From assembly GCA_008973525.1 (NCBI GenBank), contig WACJ01000521.1, forward strand, positions 1,426,001 to 1,490,000: a DNA stretch of 64,000 nucleotides, in the 5' to 3' direction. The notes below the pieces were generated by a model. The model was not told the DNA's origin. It made no database searches and saw only the letters and a program-made list of their open reading frames with translations. The stretch's first letter is position 1. Every line of letters begins with the position of its first letter. Shown piece after piece: positions 33,901-42,197 of this stretch. Source of the DNA: Stenopsyche tienmushanensis (Eukaryota > Arthropoda > Insecta > Trichoptera > Stenopsychidae). The translations under genes were made by a program, and so were the position numbers.

Positions 33901-36900
33901 ATGTTTCTATTCATCTTTATTGCCTTCCTGCCAGGTCTTGATGCGCCTGAGATACCTCGGGATCTTTATGAATAACAAGCTGACCTTACATAGAAAAAGC
34001 TGCACAGAAGGCGCAGAAAGTGACCATTGAGCTTGGACGGCTCATGCCCAACATTGGAGGGCCAAAGCCGTGCAGAAGACGTACTATAAAAGAGGTAATA
34101 CACTTGATCCTTCTGTACGGAGCCCCGATATGGCACGAGTCGTTCAGATGCGACACCAACAGAAAAAAGCTCGCCAGGGTCCAGCGACAGGGAGCGCTCC
34201 GAGTCACCGCAGCGTATAGAACGGTGTCCGAAGACGCGGTGCTGGTGATCACTAGAATACCCCCACTGGACGTCCAAGCAAGAAAGAGGGCAACGTGTCC
34301 ATACTGCCAAGCGAATACCAACGACACAGAACACACCATCATCGGCTGTGAGGCTTGGGCACCCCAGAGAAAACTGCTGAACGTTGACAGCATGGTCCAC
34401 AGCATGAAAAGCAAGAAGAACTGGAACCTTTGGCGCGACTACGTAGAAGAGATTCTGAGCGCCAAAGAGGGCGCAGAGCGCCTATCCAGCACTAAAATAG
34501 GGCCAAGCAATATAAGGCCAGTCTACCTGTCCTCCTGAAGCAATATGGGGGCCAGAGGGCCAGAGAAAGATAAGGGAGGTGGTTTAGTGAGTACAATCCT
34601 ACACTACCCGCGAAGGGTGTCTTGGCTTGTAAGAGCCTATCCGTGGAAAACTGTGGGTGCGAAGATTCCCCTCTCACAGAAAGTATTTTGTGGTCATTTT
34701 CGGACATAGTTTCCGGGGGAGAGGCACTCCTGTGCTGTGTCAAAGATTCCTGCCTTGAACCTGTCGGACACAAAGACCTGCTCCGGTACTTTGGATTTGA
34801 ATTGAAGGGTCTTTAAAACTCCAGCGCGGTAAACGATTTGTCTCCGATCTTTCTGATTGTCCTTTTAAGATAGTATTTTACTACCTCTTTCCCCCAAAAT
34901 ATATTTTTATTTCACCGGTCACTCGGTTGAGCAGGATTTGGTCCTCTTGGGGACAGTTCATTTTTGCACAATCTATTTCGTGCCTTAGGTATGCGGGTGT
35001 CGTTGTGGGTCCGCATGTTCAGACCTTATGGTAGACACGACTAAAGTGGATGGCCCCAAACCATGTCCCAATATAAGCGCCCGACCGCTTCCATCCCACG
35101 AACGAACCCGCGTGCGAGCGTGGCCGTTTTGCCCCGAGAGCGCTCCCGTTCCACGTTACACTGGTGTCAGAAACGGCAGTTCGTTAAATGTTGCGTCGTT
35201 TTGGATGGGAGGTAAAAGATATGCTGAAACGCGGGCAAATCATTTCTAAATTCACTGGCAGTTAAAATATTAAGTTTATAGATTTGCTAATAAATGCCTC
35301 ATTATAGTTTACTATTATTTAATGGGTCTTGTATAAATATTTACGGTTTTATTAATAAACGGAATAGGAAGATTGAGAGTCCCTCCTCAAATACGTACTA
35401 CAACATCTTGAACGACCTTACCCTCTTTTCTTTGGGAATTCCAAGCTCGGATTAAGAGTGTCGGCTTTCCCAAGCAAATATAATAAATCAAATCTTATTT
35501 CACAAAATATGAGATATATTTCCTTGTCGAGAGTTTTGTTCCGAGATTATTTTTTGTCTGTTTTTACCCTTTTTCGTCCGAAATTCAATCATTTATGTGT
35601 GCAAATCTTTAGTCTTAAGATTATATGGGAGTTCAGAAAATAAAAATTTAATCAATCCAGATATTGGCCTATGCATAGGACACGTTATATTCTAATCAAA
35701 TAATAAATATAATTTGTATTACTAACCCAGATTGAGTTCCATCGTTGCATACTATGGATTTGTTGCTGAGGAATACTTTCTTCAGCGATCTGTTATCGTT
35801 CCTGTATTCTTCATTTTCGGACGTCGATATAATTTTTTGTATGGAATTAGTCTCGAGCAACGGAGAAGACGTCCCAGAATCTTTATTGCTTTTATTGTCG
35901 TCGATTTCTGGACCATCTGTGGCGCCATCGAAAGTTGCACTATTGCTTTGGCTGTCGTGGATCGTCGAAGTATAATCTAATTTGATGTCATCTTCAGTTT
36001 CGATGAAGGTTGATGTTTCGTTTGCGGTCGATGTCTCCGCACTTAGGGTAGATTCTAAGGACGATAGCTTGGATAGAGGTGATAATAAAGACGAATATCT
36101 TTGGTTTTCTTCGGAGGTTTCACCGAGCGTTGGTAGATGTTTGGCGGTTGTGCCGATTACAAGGAACCAGAGAAGATAAATCTGGAAGAAATAAACGCTT
36201 AATTAGTAACAAATCGGAAGAATTATTCAACTATCTATTGGCAGAATCGGAAATCGAATAACAAGGTGAATTAGGTGAAATTTGATCAGAGCCGTAACGA
36301 GGGTATGAATCGCCCGTGGTATGTATCTAACTTGCGCCCCCCCCTCCCAATTTTTTGTTTAAAGTTTAAATAATAATATTATAAATACGATATATATTAA
36401 TATTATAATGCATATTTTAAAATAATATATGAAGATATTCCCAAAAGTACCCCACCTAACGTATTGATGGTGGTTACAATTTAAAAAAAATGCTATGATA
36501 GAAAGTGTATGTTGCCTTATAGAGCTTCCATGTTCGTACATATCAAAGAAATGCCACAAAAAGCCCTAAAAGAGGACAGTGGCAACAACGTTTGTAATCG
36601 GTCCGCTTTTCGGATCGCTGATATGACGAATGAGCGCCTTCCTGTCGAACGCCATACCTGAACATGTCGAAACAAAACGAAGCTGTCCGAAGAAGACTGA
36701 TCGGGTGGGTTGTTTAAATTTTATAATCGGTGAAAATATTGTTGTCTTTATTTTATGTCAGCTCGATCGGTCCAATGTTTAAGCGATAACGAAGAAAAGA
36801 TGGATTAGATAACTTAGTATGTATTATAAAAATTAACAGAGTCAAGCAGTGTTGATTCATGTAATGTAGAATCGTCAAGTAAAATAAAAACCATGTGCAA

Positions 36901-38494
36901 CTCTTGATTGGTATTCTGCGTTTTGCTTTGCCACGCCCTGGTTACGACCTTGATAGTAATGGATCCATGTTTCATCCATTGTCACATACTGCATTAAAAA
37001 AATCGTTTTTGTTGCGTTAAAACAGCGGTCTGAATTTTGGACGCGTTGTTGTCTTAGATCTAGTGTGAGTAAACGCGCTACCCACTTCGAATAAAGCTTT
37101 CTCATGGACAAATGTTGATGCAAAATGCTAAATACATTGCCTTCTGATTTATTTAAGGTGTCACCTTTGATTTACGATCGGTCAAAATTATTTTGTGGGC
37201 TTTTTAAAAATGTTTTCTGGAACAACAACAATAGTATTGTTAACGAAAATTTTGATAGCAAGTGTGAATTAAAAACACTACAATGTGACACAGTATTAAT
37301 TATCTCGCATTACAGTTGTGCGTGATTTGAAGCAGCTAGTGACCTGAAAATGGCGAGGATATGCGATGGTCATGATCGTCATAGGTTGTCTTCCGCTCTT
37401 GATTGCGATATTTAACAGACGCCATATGATTTAGTTTATCGTATATTTACATTTTTTATGGAGTGCTATTTTAAAATGTTTCAACAGCTCAAAATGTATT
37501 GGTCTTCGAATGTCCTTCGAATGTTTAGAGGTGGAGGGGGTAGCTTTTCCGGATTCACAATATGTCCTTTTCCATAATCTACTTGTCATCCCCAGTTATC
37601 ATCCACGAAAACAGAGATGTGCATATGATGACTTGATCATTCAAATTCTTCTCACTTAACTCATGTTGCACCCATCTTGAATATTTCCACAGCAATGCTA
37701 GTTTCCAAATATGGTTCGAAATAGTTTGTTGAGCTGAATCAAGACTTTCCGCAATCTCCGATGTTGTCAAAAAAGGATTTTGCTCTAACATGATCTTGAA
37801 ATCACATATTTAAAATTCTTAGCACCATCTTCTGCATGTTCTATCAGAAACTGTACCTTCACCAATTACTTTCAATAAATTTCTACATATTTCTGTAGCA
37901 ATTCTTCCTTGTTGGAATTCGTTTTAATTCATTTGCTATTTGCTAGGTCAGTATGTATACATTTGTCAGAGAACCAAATATGCCTCAAATGCATACTGTG
38001 GATATGGATGTGCATATGGAATGGACAGAACTTTTCGTTAGACCTAATATATACGTTGATGCTAGCGAAGCTTTAATTGTGTATGTATGAATGCAAGGAT
38101 GTGTGAATGTGGATATTGGTCGATGATTTGCTATGAAGTTTGACAGGCTGCCAATCGAGACGCGGATGAGGGCCTCCAGCTTCCAGCTGATATCGGATGG
38201 ACCCTCGTCAGGATGGATGCTGGTAGTTGTTGGTGATCGGAGTAACGCGCCTGTGGCTGGCAGGTGGCAACTTCCAATAATCCGTGGATGTGAGGTGAAA
38301 AAATGCTCCAAACAAAACGGTAAGAAGAAAAAAATCCCTTGTGGGTTTGTAGGAGTGCCGCCACAGCGGCTCCCTTTGAAGCTTATTATTTTTATTAGAG
38401 ATTTCCTTTGGCGTTTGATGATGCCGCCTCTCCCAGGGCAGACATCGGGCCAGAAATCGCCAACCTTTCCGCTCCGCCACGCCACCACTTTCAT
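27684..38494 (-). CDS. Notum: Notum: secreted palmitoleoyl-protein carboxylesterase (Wnt deacylase), whole gene
   Basis: Notum is an extracellular alpha/beta-hydrolase of the pectinacetylesterase family. It removes palmitoleate from Wnt ligands and thereby inactivates them. Nine coding exons on the minus strand join in consistent phase into 787 residues, plus a proposed 10-residue start exon. Counting from the exon at 36181, the hydrophobic IYLLWFLVIGTTA is the core of a signal peptide. The Cys/Asn/Asp/Gly block before exon 2 and FLEGGWYC (168-175) open the hydrolase fold. The nucleophile is Ser279 in GSSAGG, the acid Asp386 in WLFDEAQ and the base His432 in SCVSH, with spacing close to vertebrate Notum. 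Residues about 467-705 form an Asn/Lys/Arg-rich insert, followed by a conserved Cys-rich C-terminus (ERCSWPQCNHSC). The enzyme fold appears intact. Exons 2-6 and 9 are certain; the start exon is tentative. Confidence 0.93.
28185..28638 (-). CDS. Notum: Notum exon 8, second half of low-complexity insert
   Basis: 151 codons rich in Asn, Arg and Gln (e.g. RRPNPKNNNKQNRRRGN). The frame would stop at once after the donor (cg/gtaata), which forces splicing to exon 9. The open plus-strand frame at 28226-28591 is its antisense. The insert has no recognised domain; runs of basic residues suggest a flexible, possibly heparan-sulphate-binding loop, which is inference. Confidence 0.85.
28709..28968 (-). 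CDS. Notum: Notum exon 7, first half of low-complexity insert
   Basis: 86 codons with a strongly basic core (NQNRRRRRKKIDDKNNKDNG). Acceptor tttacag at 28969-28970; donor atg/gttagt; phases match exons 6 and 8. The flanking introns are only 83 and 70 bp. Confidence 0.85.
29052..29325 (-). CDS. Notum: Notum exon 6, with catalytic Asp and His
   Basis: Encodes PLFVFQWLFDEAQMTADNVG with the catalytic Asp, and FAPSCVSHSVL with the catalytic His. Ends at CWELATTKK before the insert. Acceptor tttgcag; donor aa/gtaaaa. Confidence 0.95.
29605..29762 (-). CDS. Notum: Notum exon 5
   Basis: Encodes the segment with CVDLYQDEPWRCYFGYRTYP, matching the conserved CxxxFxxxExWxCFFGY region of Notum proteins. 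Acceptor aatatag, donor gag/gtaatg. Confidence 0.95.
29848..30044 (-). CDS. Notum: Notum exon 4, with nucleophile Ser
   Basis: Encodes LIFAGSSAGGTGVIINLD with the GxSxG nucleophile elbow, followed by VRGISDSGWFLD, another Notum/pectinacetylesterase signature. Acceptor atttcag; donor ag/gttagt. Confidence 0.96.
30104..30199. mobile_element. Tc1/mariner-type MITE in Notum intron
   Basis: 96 bp bounded by cagggtgcggcggatttt and, inverted, cagggtgcggcagagaaa, with TA on both sides. Ends resembling it occur at 28013 (intron before exon 9) and 46634. No coding capacity. Confidence 0.8.
30267..30430 (-). CDS. Notum: Notum exon 3
   Basis: Encodes GGILSPNPTENPFWHSANHV and VPYCSSDTWSG, the conserved oxyanion-side strands of the hydrolase fold. 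Acceptor tttttag; donor cag/gtattt. Confidence 0.96.
30530..30681 (-). CDS. Notum: Notum exon 2
   Basis: Encodes SPVWIVFLEGGWYCFDKQSC, the family's best conserved N-terminal block. Acceptor attatag at 30682-30683; donor acg/gtacat. Separated from the previous exon by a 5045-bp intron full of transposon insertions. Confidence 0.95.
30970..31235 (+). repeat. Dispersed repeat E/F, tail, copy 1
   Basis: Starts actagccgatacccaacgcg and ends with the family tail: agttttatcgcaatc, aacggtatggcagcgcatta, acggacaaacaaac and tttttatatattaga. Confidence 0.7.
31418..31552 (-). repeat. Dispersed repeat L, copy 2 (inverted)
   Basis: Inverse of 9788-9935. Class unknown. Confidence 0.7.
31571..31742. mobile_element. 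pogo/Tigger-type MITE with TA duplication
   Basis: 172 bp between TA (31569-31570) and TA (31743-31744). Terminal repeats are cagtgaaacctcgat and, inverted, cagtggaacctcgat. The interior is repetitive (aacggt, gcgggaaa words). No ORF. It lies in the large Notum intron. Confidence 0.85.
32066..32270 (+). repeat. Dispersed repeat E/F, internally deleted copy
   Basis: Begins actagtgattacccggcatg and gttgcaatgcca (start shared with 10105), then jumps to the tail ending tttttatatattaaac. It joins the 5' part and tail definitions into one family. Confidence 0.7.
32271..33716. other. Notum intron, no gene seen
   Basis: A piggyBac-MITE-like end (minus: ttaacactttgcactcgaga) lies at about 32495-32512. 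The interior (32560-33716) has short ORFs on both strands without family features. Another possible regulatory segment is the GC-richer 33000-33300. Confidence 0.35.
33717..33885 (+). mobile_element. LTR-family fragment, first half
   Basis: Reverse-complement match to 1400-1570, including the stem-loop and ctgtaacctttctccataaa. It appears to be the upstream half of an LTR whose second half lies at 35060-35160. Confidence 0.65.
33925..34690 (+). pseudogene. R1-clade LINE ORF2, C-terminal fragment and 3' end
   Basis: The frame 34020-34538 reads LGRLMPNIGGPKPCRRRTIK, LLYGAPIWHE, GALRVTAAYRTVSEDAVLV, then a zinc knuckle CPYCQANTNDTEHTIIGC. These are the post-RT thumb/connector and C-terminal CCHC of R1/TRAS-type LINEs. 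An upstream fragment (LRYLGIFMNNKLTLH) is out of frame. RT catalytic motifs are absent. The sequence after the stop shares a 'ggtttagt..cactaccc' ending with the copies at 44240 and 50310. It runs opposite to Notum. Confidence 0.88.
35060..35260 (+). mobile_element. LTR-family fragment, second half with primer-binding site
   Basis: Ends cacgttaca at 35160, followed by ctggtgtcagaaac, the same junction as at 1290 in opposite orientation. Internal sequence continues to about 35250 (gggaggtaaaagatatgctg). Confidence 0.65.
35261..35726. other. Notum intron 3' of the exon 1b donor
   Basis: AT-rich with no recognised element. Confidence 0.4.
35727..36181 (-). CDS. Notum: Notum exon 1b, signal peptide core and Ser/Thr/Asp-rich N-terminal region
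   Basis: Acceptor tttcttccag at 36182-36191 and donor tctgg/gttagt. Begins IYLLWFLVIGTTAKHLP, the hydrophobic part of a signal peptide. About 110 residues rich in Ser, Thr, Asn and Asp follow, presumed disordered and glycosylatable, and then FLSNKSIVCNDGTQSG, which aligns with the start of the Notum catalytic domain. It lacks an initiator ATG, so an upstream exon is needed. Confidence 0.88.
36550..36755 (+). repeat. Dispersed repeat P, copy 2
   Basis: See 20290-20540. Shares atgacgaatgagcgcctt and agaagactgatcgggtgggt. Confidence 0.7.
36870..37225 (-). pseudogene. Mariner transposase fragment (family I)
   Basis: The minus strand reads MRKLYSKWVARLLT, then FLMQYVTMDETWIHYYQG, i.e. the linker and the block with the first catalytic Asp. 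Frame is lost beyond it. Paralogue of 22010-22330. Confidence 0.85.
37226..38130. other. Predicted first Notum intron; no gene
   Basis: One minus ORF (37579-37791) reads LEQNPFLTTSEIAESLDSAQ, faintly reminiscent of a mariner first helix-turn-helix (TTxEIAExL). It may be another short mariner remnant. Confidence 0.35.
38357..38429. promoter_or_regulatory. Candidate Wnt-responsive element (TCF HMG and Helper sites)
   Basis: In a GC-rich island by the proposed Notum start. CCTTTGAAG at 38373-38381 and CGTTTGATG at 38412-38420 both fit the HMG-domain consensus SSTTTGWWS. GCCGCCA at 38357-38363 fits the Drosophila TCF Helper consensus GCCGCCR, and GCCGCCT at 38423-38429 differs at the last base only. 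Spacing within each pair is short (9 and 2 bp). Notum is a direct Wnt target in Drosophila, where such paired sites are known; function here is inferred. Confidence 0.5.
38465..38494 (-). CDS. Notum: Proposed Notum start exon
   Basis: ATG at 38492-38494 opens MKVVAWRSGK. A donor-like ag/gttggc follows at 38464, and its phase (0) fits exon 1b, giving MKVVAWRSGK-IYLLWFLVIG, a textbook positive-then-hydrophobic signal peptide. A five-codon upstream ORF (MGVK) overlaps the start on the 5' side. The donor is weak beyond GT, and other upstream exons cannot be excluded. Confidence 0.35.
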
Positions 38495-38814
38495 ATCATT
38501 TCACCCCCATCGTCCGAATCTATTCAGCGTATTAACACTGTTTACATTTGCACAGTCGATGATAAAATTGGTTCATTTTTATTTAACGAATTTAAATAAA
38601 ATATTTAAGTGCGGAAAATCAAACAGGGTTGAGAATCACTGTGACGTGAGCTAAATAAACATGCTAATTGGCGGAAACCAAACTTACTTAGCAAGCTAAG
38701 GATAAACACGAAAGTGATTATTATGGCATCCTATTTTTATTTACTAGTCTAGTTTATATTATTTGAAAATCGGTTGAATTTTTTGTACTTTCAAGAGATT
38801 TAAAACAGTGGTTC

Positions 38815-39160
38815 TCAAACTTTTTTGCGGCAGAGTTATGAATCGATGAAAAAACATCGCCATACACTCAATTGAACGACACTGTTTTTGTTCTATTGTG
38901 AGCAAATGCGGCACCCATCTTGCGCACAGCTTTCTCATGTGCAAATTTTCAGTTAAAATGCGATACACAGCACTTTTTGAAATGGCCATCATGTCTGCTA
39001 GCTCGCGCACTTTCAGTCGACGGTCATCTAATACTGTTTTGTGGATTTTCTTCGCCATTTCTGGCGTTGTCACATCATTTGGTCAACCATTGGGATGTTC
39101 GTCTTGGCAGCTCGTACGGCCTCCTTTAAATTGCCACCCAATATTTTACAACCAGAATAG
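38815..39160 (-). pseudogene. Mariner transposase N-terminal fragment (family H)
   Basis: The minus strand reads GGRTSCQDEH, a stop, then a long open run including KIHKTVLDDRRLKVRELADM, SKSAVYRILTENLHMRKLC and RWVPHLLTIEQKQ. It is the best-preserved helix-turn-helix of the family H copies. It ends before the catalytic domain. Confidence 0.88.
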
Positions 39161-39365
39161 AATCTTTCCCGGCTTTGATATTGGACTAAGACCTTTCAAA
39201 TAAATGTATGGTCATCACATAACGATGAGTGTCTTTAAACTTAAAACTTAAGTTTTAAAATTTATACGTCAAGTCGGACACATTTGGGATTACTCTAGTA
39301 GAAGCTACCTTCGTTTTATAATTATTAAAATCTCAATTCCTAATAATTTGACGCTCATTGAAATA

Positions 39366-39435
39366 CAGTTTCTATAGCGTCCACTTATATAGAATTTTTC
39401 CTGTAGCGTTTGCGCTGCTATAAAAGGGTTGACTG
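39366..39435. mobile_element. MITE family J, complete 70-bp copy
   Basis: Bounded by TA on both sides. Ends cagtttctatagcg and, inverted, cagtcaacccttttatagc. Related ends are at 13851, 45563-45628 and 48186, where the usual form is cagtcaaccctcctatagcg. Confidence 0.7.
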
Positions 39436-39764
39436 TATATTGAAAATTATATTGAAATTTCTTCTCGTTTATGTTCATGATTCTTGCTTTCTTCCGTTTT
39501 TAAATAGGATTTATCCTTAACAAGTGATTCAGTATCAATTGTGCAATCATGTGTAATACAATATTGAAAGACAAACATTTTTTAAATTGAATGAATTTAC
39601 GGTATGCTTAGACTTATCCGGCGCAAAAAGAAAGTATTATCTGCCGACGAATGACGGGATTTGACGGCTGTGTACGTCAAAGTGTTAACATCTTGATATT
39701 TATGCTCAATGGTATTCTAATATGATAAATGAAGGCCACAGTTGTATCAAAATAAAATCAAATA

Positions 39765-39990
39765 AAGGGTCATCCAAATTTGACGCCTAATGTCCATTAT
39801 TTTCAAGAAAAAAATTGGTTTAACGATGAAGCTCATTTTTAATGGATTGATTCTACAATAAGCAAAATTACTATGTGATACCAATCAAGTCCTTGTTTGT
39901 AGTCTGTGAGACTAATGATTAGTGACCTAGTTGTTAAACATATTCATATTGATGGCTCATGGAGTGAGCATTAAAAAATATCGGAAATTA
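39765..39990 (+). pseudogene. Possible Tc1/mariner transposase trace
   Basis: One frame gives WFNDEAHF around 39815-39845, resembling the FSDEAHF block of IS630/Tc1 relatives. Surrounding frames are too broken to extend. Confidence 0.35.
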
Positions 39991-40740
39991 ATTAACTTAA
40001 ATTTTAATTATTACTGTATATTCCACATATATTTATGATGTTGTATGTTTGTCTATAAATCTGTAAATCTGTCATTGACACGGTACAAGTCGCTCCGTAT
40101 GCAACGCGTATATTTAATCATCGGCTCTTTGATTATAATTTGTGCAGATCCAATCTGGCTGATGCAAAGGCTTGCTGCTGTTTGCCGTTAAAATAATGTC
40201 GTCTTAGTGGTTGCTGCTGTTGACGCTCGGGACTCGTATTCCCTGAGGAGCAGCAGTGTTTATGGACTCAAACAAGCTCCGGTTTATGAAGTTGAAAGGT
40301 TCTCGTTCGAATGAGGAGCGAGTGTGAACATTTCAGCTCTAAACGTTTACATACATTATGTCCCGGCTTCGCTCCCGAGCGAATATATGGAATGCATCCG
40401 GGAATCGGCGGCTCATCCTGATGCATAATACCGATGGCCCAATCGTGGAGTTTAATATAAAAAAAAGTGCATCACGCCCATTTAATGATCATCCCTTAAA
40501 CGATTTTTTGTACACGGTGATTATTGTATTGATAGAAAGTAATATAAGCAGCCTTTTCCCCCCGAGTTGGTGCTCTTTACAAAATATATCAATCCATAGT
40601 GCCACTGGATTTGTACGCGATGTTCGACATTCAGTGGTTGCCAAACTTTAGATAATATGACTTGGAATATAAATATCGATCATCATCATCATGCTGCATC
40701 TATTTCATACAATCATCTCATATGCTCGATATTGAAATTG
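39991..40740. other. No recognised gene; one 97-codon ORF
   Basis: The plus ORF 40358-40651 (MSRLRSRANIWNASGNRRL...) has no motif I recognise. Confidence 0.35.
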
Positions 40741-40741
40741 G

Positions 40742-41042
40742 CCAATGCCATAAGCGCTTAATAATTATTTGAAAAGAAACGCAGTGCGTGGTTTATTTTT
40801 ACTATGCTTATATTATTCCCGCAAGTTTAAAAAGTAATTTAACAAAGTTTTATCGCAATTGGATGAACGGTATGGAAGCGCATTAAATACAGACAAACAA
40901 ACATTGATTTTTATATATCAGACTATGCCTATGTCACTCGCGTAATCCTTAGCAATAAGTGGACGAAGTTTTATCGCAATCCTATGAACGGTATGGCAGT
41001 GCATTTCGAACGAACAAAACCCAATTCATTTTTATATATTAG
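40742..41042 (+). repeat. Dispersed repeat E/F with doubled tail
   Basis: Starts with taataattatttgaaaa (shared with 10105) and then carries the tail unit twice in tandem, each with agttttatcgcaatc and aacggtatgg-agcgcat, ending tttttatatattagatt. Confidence 0.75.
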
Positions 41043-41089
41043 ATTTACGTGATAATGAGGCAGGTTCTATCCTTAATTTTGCTATTGTT

Positions 41090-41240
41090 TTGTTGGAGCG
41101 GGGACGCTCTCTAGGTAACTTTTTATTCAGCACGTGAAAGAGATCTGGCTGCGAGAAGAACATTCTCCCGCAACCAAGGCCAACCGACGACTCCCCTAAA
41201 CTCCCACCTCCTGTGCGTCATCACCCAACCGGCAATATTC
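41090..41240 (-). mobile_element. LTR-family fragment
   Basis: agagatctggctgcgagaagaac and caaggccaaccgacgactc match 6130-6200. Confidence 0.6.
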
Positions 41241-41261
41241 TTGAGTAATTTTAGAAAGTAA

Positions 41262-41835
41262 GGTTACAAGGGCTCCTGAAGCCGAGGGAATGTTTTTGTC
41301 TCGAAGTTGGCACAGTTGGCGTGTAGGGAAGATTCTAACGGTCAGTCTGTTTGGTTCCGCGTGTTTGTCGGCCATTTTATTCAGTCACAGTAAATTCTTC
41401 CGATGGATAAATATCGCGCGCTCCTACCACCTCTTTTTGGATTGTCTTTTAGATTCTGGAGTGTATTGACATATTCACGTCTTATCCACCGTCACGATGA
41501 AGTTCAGAAAAACTTCTTATAGCCGAATTTTTTCAACACAATATCACCAAGGAGATTTGGAAAAATGTCATGAAATTCTTTGTGTATGTTGTCACACGAT
41601 TTTGCAGTATCTGAACAACCTGATCCATTTTGTAATATGTTGTCGACTCATCAGATCACTACCATAAACTTCCACGAGCTTCCGATGGATAATTGCGGTT
41701 GTATTGTTCTACAAAATTAAAAAATGGACGACCACATGGACAGGAGGTAGCTGAAATGCGCGACGTCCTCTCCATCGGAAGAATTTACTGTGACTGAACA
41801 AAATGGCCGACAAACATGTGGAATCTCTATTGAAA
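41262..41835. pseudogene. Mariner family G fragments in inverted arrangement
   Basis: The left part (41262-41410) carries the element 5' end in plus orientation (caagggctcctgaagc, then ggccattttattcagtcaca). The right part (41515-41835) has the same 5' end inverted, plus a minus-strand N-terminal fragment reading LVEVYGSDLMSRQHITKWIR. Two insertions or a rearranged pair are possible. Confidence 0.65.
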
Positions 41836-41930
41836 ATTATTATTGTTTTTAATATGATTTTATATGCTTAAATACTTCAAATTGTATTTTTTTGTCGTAG
41901 GTCTCGAGCCACAGTTTGATTTGCTGTGAT

Positions 41931-42197
41931 TTAGTGATGATTGAGCAGAGTGACGAGGCAGTGGCGCAGGGCCTCAGACCTAAAGAGCACCTGGCCCCGG
42001 TGAGCCGCCACCATGACCAATTTATGATTGCGCACGCATTTGCTTACCGTCGGCTCCTTTGAAGTACAGTCCAGGAAAGTGAAAACGACCGATACGTAAT
42101 CATCATTTAAATCATAACAAAACGAGTCGACTTGCCAAAGGAGCATTCGCCCGTCTATGAAATCAACTCTGGGTCTACCTTCTAGTCGATCGTTCAT
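41931..42197 (-). CDS. Unrecognised 88-codon ORF with protein-like composition
   Basis: Starts MNDRLEGRPRVDFIDGRML in a favourable context (aaaaaatgaac) and runs through WQVDSFCYDLNDDYVSVVF to a TAA. Balanced amino-acid use, several Cys, and moderate GC set it apart from chance ORFs here. No signal peptide or membrane segment. It could be a terminal exon: a further minus-strand open frame lies upstream at 42269-42499. I do not recognise the family. Confidence 0.35.
   Translation of the reverse strand: MNDRLEGRPRVDFIDGRMLLWQVDSFCYDLNDDYVSVVFTFLDCTSKEPTVSKCVRNHKLVMVAAHRGQVLFRSEALRHCLVTLLNHH

Noticed and set aside
33966..34414. Two minus-strand ORFs of 142-144 codons
   Set aside because: Antisense of the R1-type LINE frame that is clearly coding on the plus strand.
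37160..37168. CCTTTGATT as a TCF site upstream of Notum exon 1b
   Set aside because: It fails the last base of SSTTTGWWS, has no Helper nearby and lies inside a mariner remnant.
38133..38654. 173-codon plus-strand and 169-codon minus-strand ORFs overlapping the Notum promoter island
   Set aside because: Several frames are open at once because of the GC-rich composition, and neither peptide has family features. Only the first ten codons of the minus frame are used, as the proposed Notum start exon.
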